From TTA-H9 sp002071415 (GTDB lineage: Bacteria; Bacteroidota; Bacteroidia; Bacteroidales; TTA-H9), in contig DAONSX010000001.1 of the NCBI GenBank assembly GCA_035411425.1, forward strand, positions 124,001-188,000: a stretch of 64,000 nucleotides of DNA. Reading direction: 5' to 3'. The notes beneath the pieces are model-generated. The model was not told the origin of the DNA and made no database searches. It saw only the letters and a program-made list of their open reading frames with translations. Both the position numbers and the translations under genes were made by a program. Shown piece after piece: positions 34,014 to 42,295 of this stretch (position 1 is the first letter of the stretch; every line of letters starts with the position of its first letter).

Positions 34014-35465
34014 TTATCTCTTACCCCCAGAATAATCTGGCTCGTAAGCTCCAAGAGCTGGCCTCTGCATATCTCGCTGGCGACCTAAAATATCCTGCAG
34101 AACTCCTGCGGATTTACCTGCGTGAAGTACAGGCGATAAGCTGTCGGGTTCGAGTTTGGGCTTTTCTATATCTACAAATAATGGGTCGATATTGATGAGA
34201 CATGAAGGAAATATACTCTCGTCCGTTGTGTTGAGACTGGTTTTGAGTAAACAATGATCGAAAATATAGGGGAAGCCAGTTCCCTGCTCACCCTGATCGA
34301 TCGAGATCTCTTCGTACTGATTTCCAAAAATGATACTATTCGTGAAATTGAAGCTTGTGGGTTCGATATTTATCTGATTTTCACCATCCATGTAATAATT
34401 TGTCAACAATAGGGAAGGAGACATGCGTATGCCCGAAGTCCAGAAATTTCCAATTGATAAATGAATGAATTCGTGAATGCCACCTTCGAGTTGAAGTGCA
34501 TACGAACCACAATTTACGATGACGCAGTTCACTGAATATAGATTACAACCCGTGCTTCTTAATCCACCTTTCTTCATGTTCCTGATAAGGGTTTCTGTGA
34601 TTTCGAATCGAGCCCTTCGATTGTTGTTTCTTTGCTCGATCATAAGTCCTGTTGTACCATTTAGAATCTCAGCGTAATGTATATAACTTTCAGGACTTCC
34701 GTCGGCAAAATAAATCCCTTCCCATTGACCGGGCAAATCCTTGTAAAATTGATCGAGTCTGTCGTTTCTAAAAATTACTTTATTTTCGGCTTCACCATTT
34801 ACCTTTAGGCTAGCTTCTTTTTTTACGAGTAAACCGGCTCCATGATGAAAATAAACCCTCGTCCCGCCTTCCATCACAAGGGTAGAAGCCGAATCCACTA
34901 TAGCCCATCCATAGATCAGATGCGGTTTGTCGCTAGTCCACGTTTGAGAACATTCTATGATAGAATAAGGTGGTAGATCGGCCGGAAAATGATCTGGAGT
35001 GTGATAATAAGCATTTTGTCCATAAGCTATAAGTTTGATGTTTTGATAGTTGCCATTGGTTAGAAATTCAATCGAATCGCTTACTAGAAAGGGAGAATTT
35101 TTATCGTTTGGATTAATCCGAACACGAACAAAAATAAAAAGGCTATCATCTTTGTCGAGTTCCACGTCATTTTTTATCCAGGTATTTTGTCCATCTATGT
35201 TTAAACGATAAGCCGATTGTTCTCCACCTGCAAGCCGTAGATAACTGATCTTTATTTTTTTATTATTCTTATTGTATATTCTAAGTTCTTGAGTTACAGA
35301 ACCAATGGTAGTAAAAACCGTATCGAAAACAACCGAATCGTTCGAAAAAGTCAATTGATAGGAGGAGTCTGTCGAGGGTTCGTCTTTTGTGCACGAAAAA
35401 AAAGAAAAGACCAAAAAAATGACTAAAACAGATGGAAAAAATAATGAATACCGACTGAATTTCAT
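34014..35465 (-). CDS. Lipoprotein with right-handed beta-helix
   Basis: Exported lipoprotein of 483 residues. The signal peptide has hydrophobic residues 9-22 and lipobox FSC with the cysteine near residue 25, then the acceptor sequence CTKDEPSTDSS. An Ig-like region (residues about 35-140, SYQLTFSNDSVVFDTVFTTIGSVTQELRIYNKN) precedes a parallel beta-helix with repeated short strands (residues about 165-440). The end resembles polysaccharide-binding Bacteroidota proteins (GRQRDMQRPALGAYEPD, common at the end of such beta-helix lipoproteins). No catalytic motif is evident. It is probably surface or periplasmic; function unknown. Confidence 0.72.
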   Translation of the reverse strand: MKFSRYSLFFPSVLVIFLVFSFFSCTKDEPSTDSSYQLTFSNDSVVFDTVFTTIGSVTQELRIYNKNNKKIKISYLRLAGGEQSAYRLNIDGQNTWIKNDVELDKDDSLFIFVRVRINPNDKNSPFLVSDSIEFLTNGNYQNIKLIAYGQNAYYHTPDHFPADLPPYSIIECSQTWTSDKPHLIYGWAIVDSASTLVMEGGTRVYFHHGAGLLVKKEASLKVNGEAENKVIFRNDRLDQFYKDLPGQWEGIYFADGSPESYIHYAEILNGTTGLMIEQRNNNRRARFEITETLIRNMKKGGLRSTGCNLYSVNCVIVNCGSYALQLEGGIHEFIHLSIGNFWTSGIRMSPSLLLTNYYMDGENQINIEPTSFNFTNSIIFGNQYEEISIDQGEQGTGFPYIFDHCLLKTSLNTTDESIFPSCLINIDPLFVDIEKPKLEPDSLSPVLHAGKSAGVLQDILGRQRDMQRPALGAYEPDYSGGKR

Positions 35466-35642
35466 TCTTCTTATCGAATTTAATAATGTTGATCACTAAA
35501 AACGGGCAAATTTACAAATATTGCAAAGGTCATTCCTTCTCATTTTTCAATATCTCATTGCCAATCTTGGGCAAAATAAATCGTCTAAAATCAAAAAACC
35601 GCTCTTTACGAACTTTAATCCATTTAGTTTGTTAAAAATATC

Positions 35643-35650
35643 TAATTTTG
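35643..35650 (+). promoter_or_regulatory. -7 box of rpsA
   Basis: TAATTTTG followed by CAG, matching TAnnTTTG. The start point near 35657 gives a leader of about 93 nt before the rpsA ATG. Confidence 0.55.
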
Positions 35651-35656
35651 CAGCTT

Positions 35657-35749
35657 CTTTCCGGATGAAGTTTAAAAATTATGTCTAACCAGGTTATACG
35701 GGTTTATCCATCCGGAGGGTAACACCGGTTTAACCACAATTAAAATTGA
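35657..35749 (+). promoter_or_regulatory. Possible structured rpsA leader
   Basis: The 93-nt leader has CCGGAT (35661-35666) perfectly complementary to ATCCGG (35710-35715). It also has several AACC/GGTT complements inside and after it (AACC 35687-35690 with GGTT 35701-35704, then ACCGGTTTAACC), allowing alternative hairpins close to the start codon. It also holds a seven-codon open frame starting at 35665. Autoregulation by S1 is known in proteobacteria. A leader with this role here is inference from pairing only. Confidence 0.35.
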
Positions 35750-38044
35750 ATGTCAGATTTTGAAGAAAATGCCGAAATTGGCATGCAACCAACCGAGGAA
35801 ACTACTCCTGAGGAAGAAACTCCAGTAACAGTCGAACCCGAGCAAAAAAATTTCCCTGAAAACATTGTGGAGTCTAAAGTATCTGTGATAAAACCCTCAA
35901 GAATGGAAAAGAAACAGAAGCCTCTCCCAATGGAAGATTTCGACTGGGAAGACACGGGCAAAAAAGCCCATTATAGCAAAGAAGAACTCAATCGCCTCGA
36001 AGAACTTTATGGAAGGACTTTTAACACCGTTGTGGAGCAGGAAGTGGTAGAAGGAACGATTGTGGCCATGAATCCCCGTGAAGTAGTCGTTAACATTGGT
36101 TTTAAATCGGATGGAGTAATTCCTCTATCGGAATTTCGGTACGATCCCGACTTGAAGATGGGCGATAAAGTGGAAGTTTATGTCGAAAATCAGGAAGACA
36201 GTACGGGGCAGCTCATTCTTTCGCATAAGAAGGCCAGGCTTTTACGCGCATGGGAACGTGTCAACCAGGCTTACGATAATCAGGAAATCATTAAAGGGTA
36301 TGTAAAATGCCGCACCAAGGGAGGCCTAATCGTTGATGTATTTGGAATCGAGGCCTTTTTGCCCGGATCTCAGATCGATGTAAAACCCATACGCGATTAT
36401 GATGTTTTCGTGGATAAGGTGATGGAGTTCAAAGTGGTAAAAATCAATCAGGAATATAAGAATGTCGTCGTTTCTCACAAAGCCCTCATCGAAGATGAAC
36501 TCGAAGCTCAAAAAGCCGAAATTATTGCCAAACTCGAAAAAGGTCAGATCCTCGAAGGGACAGTTAAAAATATTACCACTTATGGCGTCTTTGTTGACTT
36601 GGGCGGAGTAGATGGCCTCATCCATATTACCGACCTTTCATGGGGAAGAATTAATCATCCCGAAGAAGTAGTTCAACTCGATCAAAAAATAAAAGTGGTT
36701 ATTCTCGATTTCGACGACAACAAGAAAAGAATCGCCCTTGGATTGAAACAACTTACACCTCACCCGTGGGATTCTTTGGATCCAAACCTGAAAGTAGGCG
36801 ATAAGGTAAAAGGCAAGGTAGTTGTAATTGCAGATTATGGTGCATTTATCGAAATCGCTCCCGGAGTCGAGGGTTTAATTCATGTATCGGAAATGTCGTG
36901 GTCGCAGCATTTACGCACTGCCCATGATTTCATGAAAGTTGGAGATGAAGTAGAAGCCGTTATTTTAAGCCTCGATCGCGAACAGCGCAAAATGTCATTA
37001 GGCATTAAACAGCTTATTCCCGATCCCTGGATCAACATTAAGGAAAAATATCCTATCAATTCGAGGCATATTGCCAATGTTCGCAATTTTACCAATTTCG
37101 GCATCTTTGTCGAACTCGAAGAAGGTGTAGACGGTTTGATCCACATCAGCGATCTTTCATGGTCGAAAAAAATAAAACACCCGGCCGAGTTTACCAAAAT
37201 TGGCGAACAAATCGAAGTGGTAGTCTTAGACGTAGATGTTGAATCACGTAGGCTTAGCCTTGGGCATAAACAGCTCGAAGAAAATCCATGGGATGTATTC
37301 GAAACCATTTTCATCCCAGGCTCCATTCATAAAGGAACCATCATCGAAAAAGTTGACAAAGGATATGAGGTTTCTTTGCCTTATGGAGTTGAAGCTTACC
37401 TGCCTTCACGTCAGGCCATTAAAGAAAATAACGAAGAAGCCCAACTGGATGAAACCCTCGATGTAAAAGTTACCGAGTTTTCGAAGGATAATAAACGAAT
37501 TGTAGTTTCACACAGCAAGGTTTATCAGGATGCTCAGGCAGCCGAAAAAGCCAAAGAAGCAAAAGAAACCGAAAAGCCAGCTAAAACCCCTAAGAGCACC
37601 AAGGCTTCTTTGAAGAAAATTCAAGAAACCCTCGAAAAAAGTACTTTGGGTGATATAGAAGCCCTCGCCAACCTTAAAGAAGAAATGCTGGAAGTTGAAA
37701 AAGCAAAACTCGAAAACTTATCCAAACGAAAAAAATCACCTAAATCGAAAAAAACAGAAAAGGTTAAAACTTCTGAACTCACCCCAGAACCGGAACTCTC
37801 TCATGACACAGAAGAACATGCTGTCCCTCCATCCTCAGATGAAACACCCGCTCTGCCTTCTGATGAAATCACTAAAAAATCTTCCGAAGAAACTGTTGCC
37901 GAAACAATAGAAGAACTCCAAAAACCTAAGGAAGAAAATGCAGAAGCCATAGAACAATCTGCAGGTGAAGATTTGGAACAAACCAGCAATCCAAAAGAAG
38001 AGAATACTTCCGAACCCTCTGGAGAGATTTCTGATAAGAATTGA
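35750..38044 (+). CDS. rpsA: 30S ribosomal protein S1 with long charged C-terminal tail
   Basis: Binds mRNA on the small subunit and helps initiation. An acidic N-terminal segment of about 75 residues precedes six S1/OB repeats: VVEGTIVAMNPREVVVNI, IIKGYVKCRTKGGLIVDV, ILEGTVKNITTYGVFVDL, KVKGKVVVIADYGAFIEI, SRHIANVRNFTNFGIFVEL and IHKGTIIEKVDKGYEVSL. The repeats end near residue 590. A Lys/Glu/Ser/Pro-rich tail of about 170 residues (from AAEKAKEAKETEKPAK onward) has no fold pattern. At 764 residues it is much longer than E. coli S1 (557) because of this tail and the N-terminal extension. A strong intrinsic terminator follows. Confidence 0.92.
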   Translation: MSDFEENAEIGMQPTEETTPEEETPVTVEPEQKNFPENIVESKVSVIKPSRMEKKQKPLPMEDFDWEDTGKKAHYSKEELNRLEELYGRTFNTVVEQEVVEGTIVAMNPREVVVNIGFKSDGVIPLSEFRYDPDLKMGDKVEVYVENQEDSTGQLILSHKKARLLRAWERVNQAYDNQEIIKGYVKCRTKGGLIVDVFGIEAFLPGSQIDVKPIRDYDVFVDKVMEFKVVKINQEYKNVVVSHKALIEDELEAQKAEIIAKLEKGQILEGTVKNITTYGVFVDLGGVDGLIHITDLSWGRINHPEEVVQLDQKIKVVILDFDDNKKRIALGLKQLTPHPWDSLDPNLKVGDKVKGKVVVIADYGAFIEIAPGVEGLIHVSEMSWSQHLRTAHDFMKVGDEVEAVILSLDREQRKMSLGIKQLIPDPWINIKEKYPINSRHIANVRNFTNFGIFVELEEGVDGLIHISDLSWSKKIKHPAEFTKIGEQIEVVVLDVDVESRRLSLGHKQLEENPWDVFETIFIPGSIHKGTIIEKVDKGYEVSLPYGVEAYLPSRQAIKENNEEAQLDETLDVKVTEFSKDNKRIVVSHSKVYQDAQAAEKAKEAKETEKPAKTPKSTKASLKKIQETLEKSTLGDIEALANLKEEMLEVEKAKLENLSKRKKSPKSKKTEKVKTSELTPEPELSHDTEEHAVPPSSDETPALPSDEITKKSSEETVAETIEELQKPKEENAEAIEQSAGEDLEQTSNPKEENTSEPSGEISDKN

Positions 38045-38064
38045 TCGGAAGAAATACTTTGTAT

Positions 38065-38107
38065 AATTCACCCAAACTTTCTTTTATGTGAGTTTGGGTG
38101 AATTTTT
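38065..38107 (+). terminator. Intrinsic terminator of rpsA
   Basis: Perfect 14-bp stem (AATTCACCCAAACT with AGTTTGGGTGAATT) around a 12-nt loop, ending in a run of T, 20 bp after the rpsA stop. Confidence 0.9.
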
Positions 38108-38140
38108 AAATGAAAATTGTTTTTTACGTAAAATTCAAAA

Positions 38141-39055
38141 ATGGGTTTTTCAATAACTTTCTTGGGAACTGGAGCTGCTACTCCAACGCTTCGAAGAGGA
38201 TTGAGCGCTACTGTAGCCAATGTTGACGAAAAACTCTGCCTTTTCGATTGTGGAGAAGCAACTCAAATACAAATGAAACGGTTCAAAGTAAAAGCCTTGC
38301 ATATCCAACATATTTTTATTTCCCATCTCCACGGCGATCATTTCTTTGGATTAGTAGGCCTGCTTTTTACCTATCACATCGGTAAACGCAAAAATGAGCT
38401 CCATGTTTATGGACCTCCTCTGCTCGAAGAGATTCTTAGGATTCAAATGGGAATCAGCGTCAAGGAACTCAATTATCCACTTGTTTTTCATCCCTTAAGT
38501 TCACAAAATCTTGAAATGGTTTGTGAAGAAGATAATTTTACCGTTTCTGCCTTCCCCCTCCAACACCGTTTGCCAGCTTATGGCTTTTTACTCAAGGAAA
38601 AAGAACGCCCTCGAAAAGTTTTGCATCAATTTATCGAAGATTATCATCCGCATTATACAGATATAGTACGTATAAAATCAGGTGAGGACTACGTTTTGCC
38701 CGATGGCCGTATCCTCTCCAACGAAGAAATTACTTTTCCCGATCCACCGATTTCGTTTGCATACTGCTTCGATACGGCATTTTATGCTCCCATAGCCGAA
38801 GTATTGAAAAATGTCGACCTTCTTTATCATGAAGCAACATTTATGCACGACAAGGCCGAATTAGCAGCCGAAAAAGGGCATACCACAACCATACAAGCTG
38901 CTACTATTGCGAAAAAGGCTTTGGCTAAACGCCTGATGTTGGGACATATCTCTTCGAGATATCGCAACCTCGACAGCTTTCTGAACGAAGCTCGAAACAT
39001 CTTTTCCGAAACCTATCTTGCTGAAGATGGAATGACAATCACTCTTAGAAAATAA
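38141..39055 (+). CDS. rnz: Ribonuclease Z
   Basis: Endonuclease that trims the 3' side of tRNA precursors. Needed here because the tRNA genes in the window do not encode CCA. It is a metallo-beta-lactamase fold protein: MGFSITFLGTGAATPTLRRG, the metal motif SHLHGDHFFGLVGLL, the His in FPLQHRLPAYGF, the Asp in FCFDTAF-like YCFDTAFY, and the final His motifs YHEATFMHD and LMLGHISSRY. The flexible arm lies between residues about 145 and 190. Length 304 residues is normal. The gene begins 34 bp after the rpsA terminator. Confidence 0.92.
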   Translation: MGFSITFLGTGAATPTLRRGLSATVANVDEKLCLFDCGEATQIQMKRFKVKALHIQHIFISHLHGDHFFGLVGLLFTYHIGKRKNELHVYGPPLLEEILRIQMGISVKELNYPLVFHPLSSQNLEMVCEEDNFTVSAFPLQHRLPAYGFLLKEKERPRKVLHQFIEDYHPHYTDIVRIKSGEDYVLPDGRILSNEEITFPDPPISFAYCFDTAFYAPIAEVLKNVDLLYHEATFMHDKAELAAEKGHTTTIQAATIAKKALAKRLMLGHISSRYRNLDSFLNEARNIFSETYLAEDGMTITLRK

Positions 39056-39094
39056 AATTCTTATTGATATATCATATCTTCTTCAAAAATTTTA

Positions 39095-39102
39095 TAATTT
39101 TG
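39095..39102 (+). promoter_or_regulatory. -7 box of tRNA-Arg
   Basis: TAATTTTG followed by CA, 17 bp upstream of the tRNA 5' end. Confidence 0.55.
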
Positions 39103-39119
39103 CAAATGCATTATACAAA

Positions 39120-39193
39120 GGCTCCGTAGCTTAACTGAATAGAGCATCTGACTACGGATCAGAAGGTTGCAGGTTTGAATCCTGCCGGAGTCA
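39120..39193 (+). tRNA. tRNA-Arg (anticodon ACG)
   Basis: Complete cloverleaf. The acceptor is GGCTCCG paired with CGGAGTC (one G-T), and the D arm is GCTTAACTGAATAGAGC. The anticodon arm TCTGA-CTACGGA-TCAGA gives anticodon ACG, whose A34 is expected to be deaminated to inosine. The T arm is GCAGG-TTTGAAT-CCTGC and the discriminator is A. CCA is not encoded. Confidence 0.95.
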
Positions 39194-39197
39194 CAAC

Positions 39198-39229
39198 AAC
39201 ACATCTTTTCCATGAGGTGTGTTTTTTTG
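39198..39229 (+). terminator. Terminator after tRNA-Arg
   Basis: Stem ACACATC with GAGGTGTGT (one mismatch) followed by seven T, directly downstream of the tRNA. The rest of the 295-bp gap to the MFS gene holds only the promoter at 39438. Confidence 0.65.
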
Positions 39230-39437
39230 TTTCCTGAGTTTTCTTTTTTAGCCTCAATCAATTGAATTTAAACATTCAACCAATGGATCGTGGGTAGGAA
39301 ATTCAGCAGAAGAGAAGATAAAAAATTCAGGAATTCTTGAATTTACTATCCATCAATAAATCAACCAAATGATGAAAACATTCCGAAAGCCAAAGTTAAA
39401 ATGGAAGATACATGGAACATTGAATGCCGATTCATTT

Positions 39438-39445
39438 TAAATTTG
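39438..39445 (+). promoter_or_regulatory. -7 box of the MFS carrier gene
   Basis: TAAATTTG followed by C, 43 bp before the ATG at 39489. Confidence 0.5.
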
Positions 39446-39488
39446 CCGCAACTAATTCATAAAATTATCAACCACTAAACATTAAAGG

Positions 39489-40886
39489 ATGGAAAAGGTA
39501 AGACAGACTTTGCGCGATTCAGCCGTAGCTCGGTGGACTGCTTTGGCACTTGTGGCATTTACCATGTTAACGGGCTACTACCTCACCGATGTAATGGCTC
39601 CACTAAAAGGTTTGCTCGAGCAGCAGTTATCATGGACGAGTACTGAATATGGCATATTTACCAGTGCTTATGGCTGGTTTAACGTGTTTCTACTCATGCT
39701 CATCATTGGAGGAATCATCCTCGATAAAATGGGCGTGAGGTTTACGGGGCTTGCATCTACTATAGTCATGATTACGGGTACGGCCATCAAATACTGGGCT
39801 GTATCGACCCATTCACTCGATGGCCAGGTTTGGAATTTTCTTGGCCTCTTCCAGATCAAAGCTCAGGTAGTTATGGCTGCGTTAGGATATGCAACATTTG
39901 GAGTAGGAGTGGAAACGGCTGGAATTACCGTATCGAAAATCATCGTAAAATGGTTCAAAGGAAAGGAATTAGCTCTTGCTATGGGTTTGGAAATGGCTAC
40001 TGCCCGCATAGGAACGGCTTTGGCTTTGTCCACTTCCGTACCTATTGCCCAAAAATTGGGTCATGTTTCGAAACCTATTCTTATCTGTTTGATTATGCTT
40101 TGCATCGGTTTTATCTCTTTTTTCATCTTTACTTTCATGGATAAAAAACTCGATGCTTCTCAAGAAGCCTATGACAAAGATAATGAGGTAGTAGCCAACG
40201 AAGAATCATTCAAAGTTTCTGATATTCTGAAAATCATCAGTAACCGTGGATGGTGGTTTATTGCTATTCTCTGCGTGCTCTTCTATTCGGCAGTTTTCCC
40301 TTTCCTTAAATATGCAGCCGACATGATGGTAAATAAATTCGGAATAGATCAATCTATCGCCGGCACAATTCCAGCAGTATTACCTTTTGGCACAATCCTG
40401 CTAACACCTTTATTTGGCAATCTATACGACCGTAAAGGGAAAGGTGCTACAATCATGATTATTGGTGCAATTTTACTTATCTTTGTACATGCCATATTTT
40501 CATTGCCCTTCATTAACCAATGGATCATTGCCGTGCTTTTAATCATTGTTCTTGGAATAGGCTTCTCTTTGGTGCCTTCAGCTATGTGGCCTTCCGTTCC
40601 TAAAATCATCCCCGAACATCAACTGGGTACAGCCTATGCCTTGATATTCTGGGTTCAAAACTGGGGCTTGATGGGCGTTCCTGCATTAATTGGCTGGGTA
40701 CTCGATAAATATTGCGTTACAGGTCAAAAATTAGTGGAAGGAACTTTGGTAAATACATACAATTATACTCTCCCCATGATCATCTTTACTACTCTGGGTG
40801 TTTTAGCTCTTATTTTCGGTTTTCTCCTCAAAGCTGAAGACAAACGAAAAGGCTATGGTCTCCAACTTCCAAATATCCAAAAATAA
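39489..40886 (+). CDS. MFS transporter, substrate unknown
   Basis: Inner-membrane major facilitator of 465 residues with twelve predicted helices. It begins with a soluble lead MEKVRQTLRDSAVARWTAL, then helix 1 ending in TDVMAPL. The loop 2-3 motif is GGIILDKMGVRFTG, and the second-half equivalent is LFGNLYDRKGKGATIM. A charged central loop (DKKLDASQEAYDKDNEVVANEE) separates the halves. It lacks marks of drug pumps and resembles carriers for organic anions or dipeptides, but no substrate can be named. Monocistronic: a promoter precedes it and a strong terminator hairpin follows. Confidence 0.85.
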   Translation: MEKVRQTLRDSAVARWTALALVAFTMLTGYYLTDVMAPLKGLLEQQLSWTSTEYGIFTSAYGWFNVFLLMLIIGGIILDKMGVRFTGLASTIVMITGTAIKYWAVSTHSLDGQVWNFLGLFQIKAQVVMAALGYATFGVGVETAGITVSKIIVKWFKGKELALAMGLEMATARIGTALALSTSVPIAQKLGHVSKPILICLIMLCIGFISFFIFTFMDKKLDASQEAYDKDNEVVANEESFKVSDILKIISNRGWWFIAILCVLFYSAVFPFLKYAADMMVNKFGIDQSIAGTIPAVLPFGTILLTPLFGNLYDRKGKGATIMIIGAILLIFVHAIFSLPFINQWIIAVLLIIVLGIGFSLVPSAMWPSVPKIIPEHQLGTAYALIFWVQNWGLMGVPALIGWVLDKYCVTGQKLVEGTLVNTYNYTLPMIIFTTLGVLALIFGFLLKAEDKRKGYGLQLPNIQK

Positions 40887-40900
40887 CTATCATAAAATAG

Positions 40901-40933
40901 GAGAGGGGTATTCATCGAATGACCCCTCTCTTT
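40901..40933 (+). terminator. Terminator of the MFS gene
   Basis: GAGAGGGGT and ACCCCTCTC form a perfect 9-bp stem extended by ATTC/GAAT, followed by TTT. It lies 15 bp after the stop codon. Confidence 0.8.
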
Positions 40934-40999
40934 CTCCATTTTCATGTATATGTTTTTTAGAAACCTTATTTCCAAAATAACCAAATGGAGGCTACGACA

Positions 41000-42118
41000 A
41001 TGAAAAAATTATTTCTTGCCATTATGGCGTTTAGCGTTAACTTAATTACGGGATTTCATCTCGAAGCCCAAAACTATCAGCATTTCGAAACACCTGATAA
41101 CTCATCTCCGAAATGTTATGTTGATTTGATTATTCTAGAGAATGATAATGCCCAACTCGTCCTAGATATGCCCTCATCAGCAGAATTAGACTTCAACTCC
41201 CCAACCATTTTCTATGGAAAGATAGATAAAAATACGGGTGAAGCTTCTCTTCAATCAATGAACGAAAAACTTTGGCTGAATTTTTTATATACCCAAAAAC
41301 AATTGAAGAATCCTAAATTAAACCAGGGTCAAAAACAGTTGTATCTGCCTTCTTTTAACCTGACATGGGATCGCGGTAACTTACCACTTAAAGTTATCCA
41401 CCAAAACAAGAAGCAACCATTATTTAGCATGAAAGAAACCCCTAAGGCCGTTGTCGATATCATTTTCCCTTTGCCTCAGTATTCCATAAATCCACGAATA
41501 AATGATTCTATCATGTTTCATTTGTTCATGAGCTATTTTGGTCAAGAATATCCAAAAGGTAAAACTATCTTACAAGCCATTGATAATCAAATAGATAAAT
41601 TTTGTAAATCATATATTACAGAAAATCAGGAATATTATGATAGATCTTTACCCGATGCTGCTTTTAATTGGGAAAGAACTTATTCATTTCAAGTAATGTG
41701 TAACAGTAGAGATATATTTTGTATCAGAATCTTAAATTATGCCTTTACAGGAGGAGCTCATGGAATGGAAGTATCGAAATATCAGACTTTCAATTTAAAA
41801 AATGGTTCGGTAATCCATCTTGCCGAACAGTTAGACCTTGAGAAACAAGACCTAATCATTGATTTGATTACTAAAAATTTAGCAAAAACTTATGCAGAAG
41901 AAACCCGCGGAAATCTCCTGGAAGCTGGATTTTTCAGCGATCATATAGAATTGAGTAACGAAATCTATATTACAACTAACGGTTTGGGATTTGTTTATCA
42001 ACCTTATGAAATTGCACCTTACTCGTTTGGATCCATCGAAGTTTTTCTGGAAAAAGAAAAAATTCTGCCATTTTTGAAACAAAATTCTTTTCTGATAAAT
42101 TGGTTCAATAAGCATTAA
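41000..42118 (+). CDS. Secreted DUF3298 (RsiV-like) protein
   Basis: Exported protein of 372 residues. The signal peptide is MKKLFLAIMAFSVNLITGF with cleavage near EAQ. The C-terminal 170 residues have the DUF3298/DUF4163 pattern found in RsiV-like proteins: YAFTGGAHGMEVSKYQTFNLKNG, then LAEQLDLEKQDLIIDLI, and GLGFVYQPYEIAPYSFGSIEVFLE. In Bacillus RsiV this domain binds lysozyme; in Bacteroidota its role is unknown. The ATG at 41000 is preferred to 40985 because it starts the signal peptide; a GGAGG lies 8 bp before it, unusual in this genome. Confidence 0.8.
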   Translation: MKKLFLAIMAFSVNLITGFHLEAQNYQHFETPDNSSPKCYVDLIILENDNAQLVLDMPSSAELDFNSPTIFYGKIDKNTGEASLQSMNEKLWLNFLYTQKQLKNPKLNQGQKQLYLPSFNLTWDRGNLPLKVIHQNKKQPLFSMKETPKAVVDIIFPLPQYSINPRINDSIMFHLFMSYFGQEYPKGKTILQAIDNQIDKFCKSYITENQEYYDRSLPDAAFNWERTYSFQVMCNSRDIFCIRILNYAFTGGAHGMEVSKYQTFNLKNGSVIHLAEQLDLEKQDLIIDLITKNLAKTYAEETRGNLLEAGFFSDHIELSNEIYITTNGLGFVYQPYEIAPYSFGSIEVFLEKEKILPFLKQNSFLINWFNKH

Positions 42119-42295
42119 CTTCATTCTGAATTTCTTTGCTTTGATTCTTGCTCCTTTCATTTTTTCTGACGAAAACAAAGAGGGGGAATGTTTTATTTAA
42201 TCACGAGTTTATATAAGGGGACGATATAATGAAATAGTCTATTTAACATAATATAAATTATATTACAAATTAACTTTTAAGAAAAGAACCCAAAA

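Noticed and set aside
36880..37326. Minus-strand open frame of 148 codons inside rpsA
   Set aside because: Ser/Thr-rich shadow produced by the S1 repeat codons; rpsA is certain on the plus strand.
39061..39261. Minus-strand open frame of 66 codons
   Set aside because: It covers the tRNA-Arg gene and its terminator; typical spurious translation of a tRNA.
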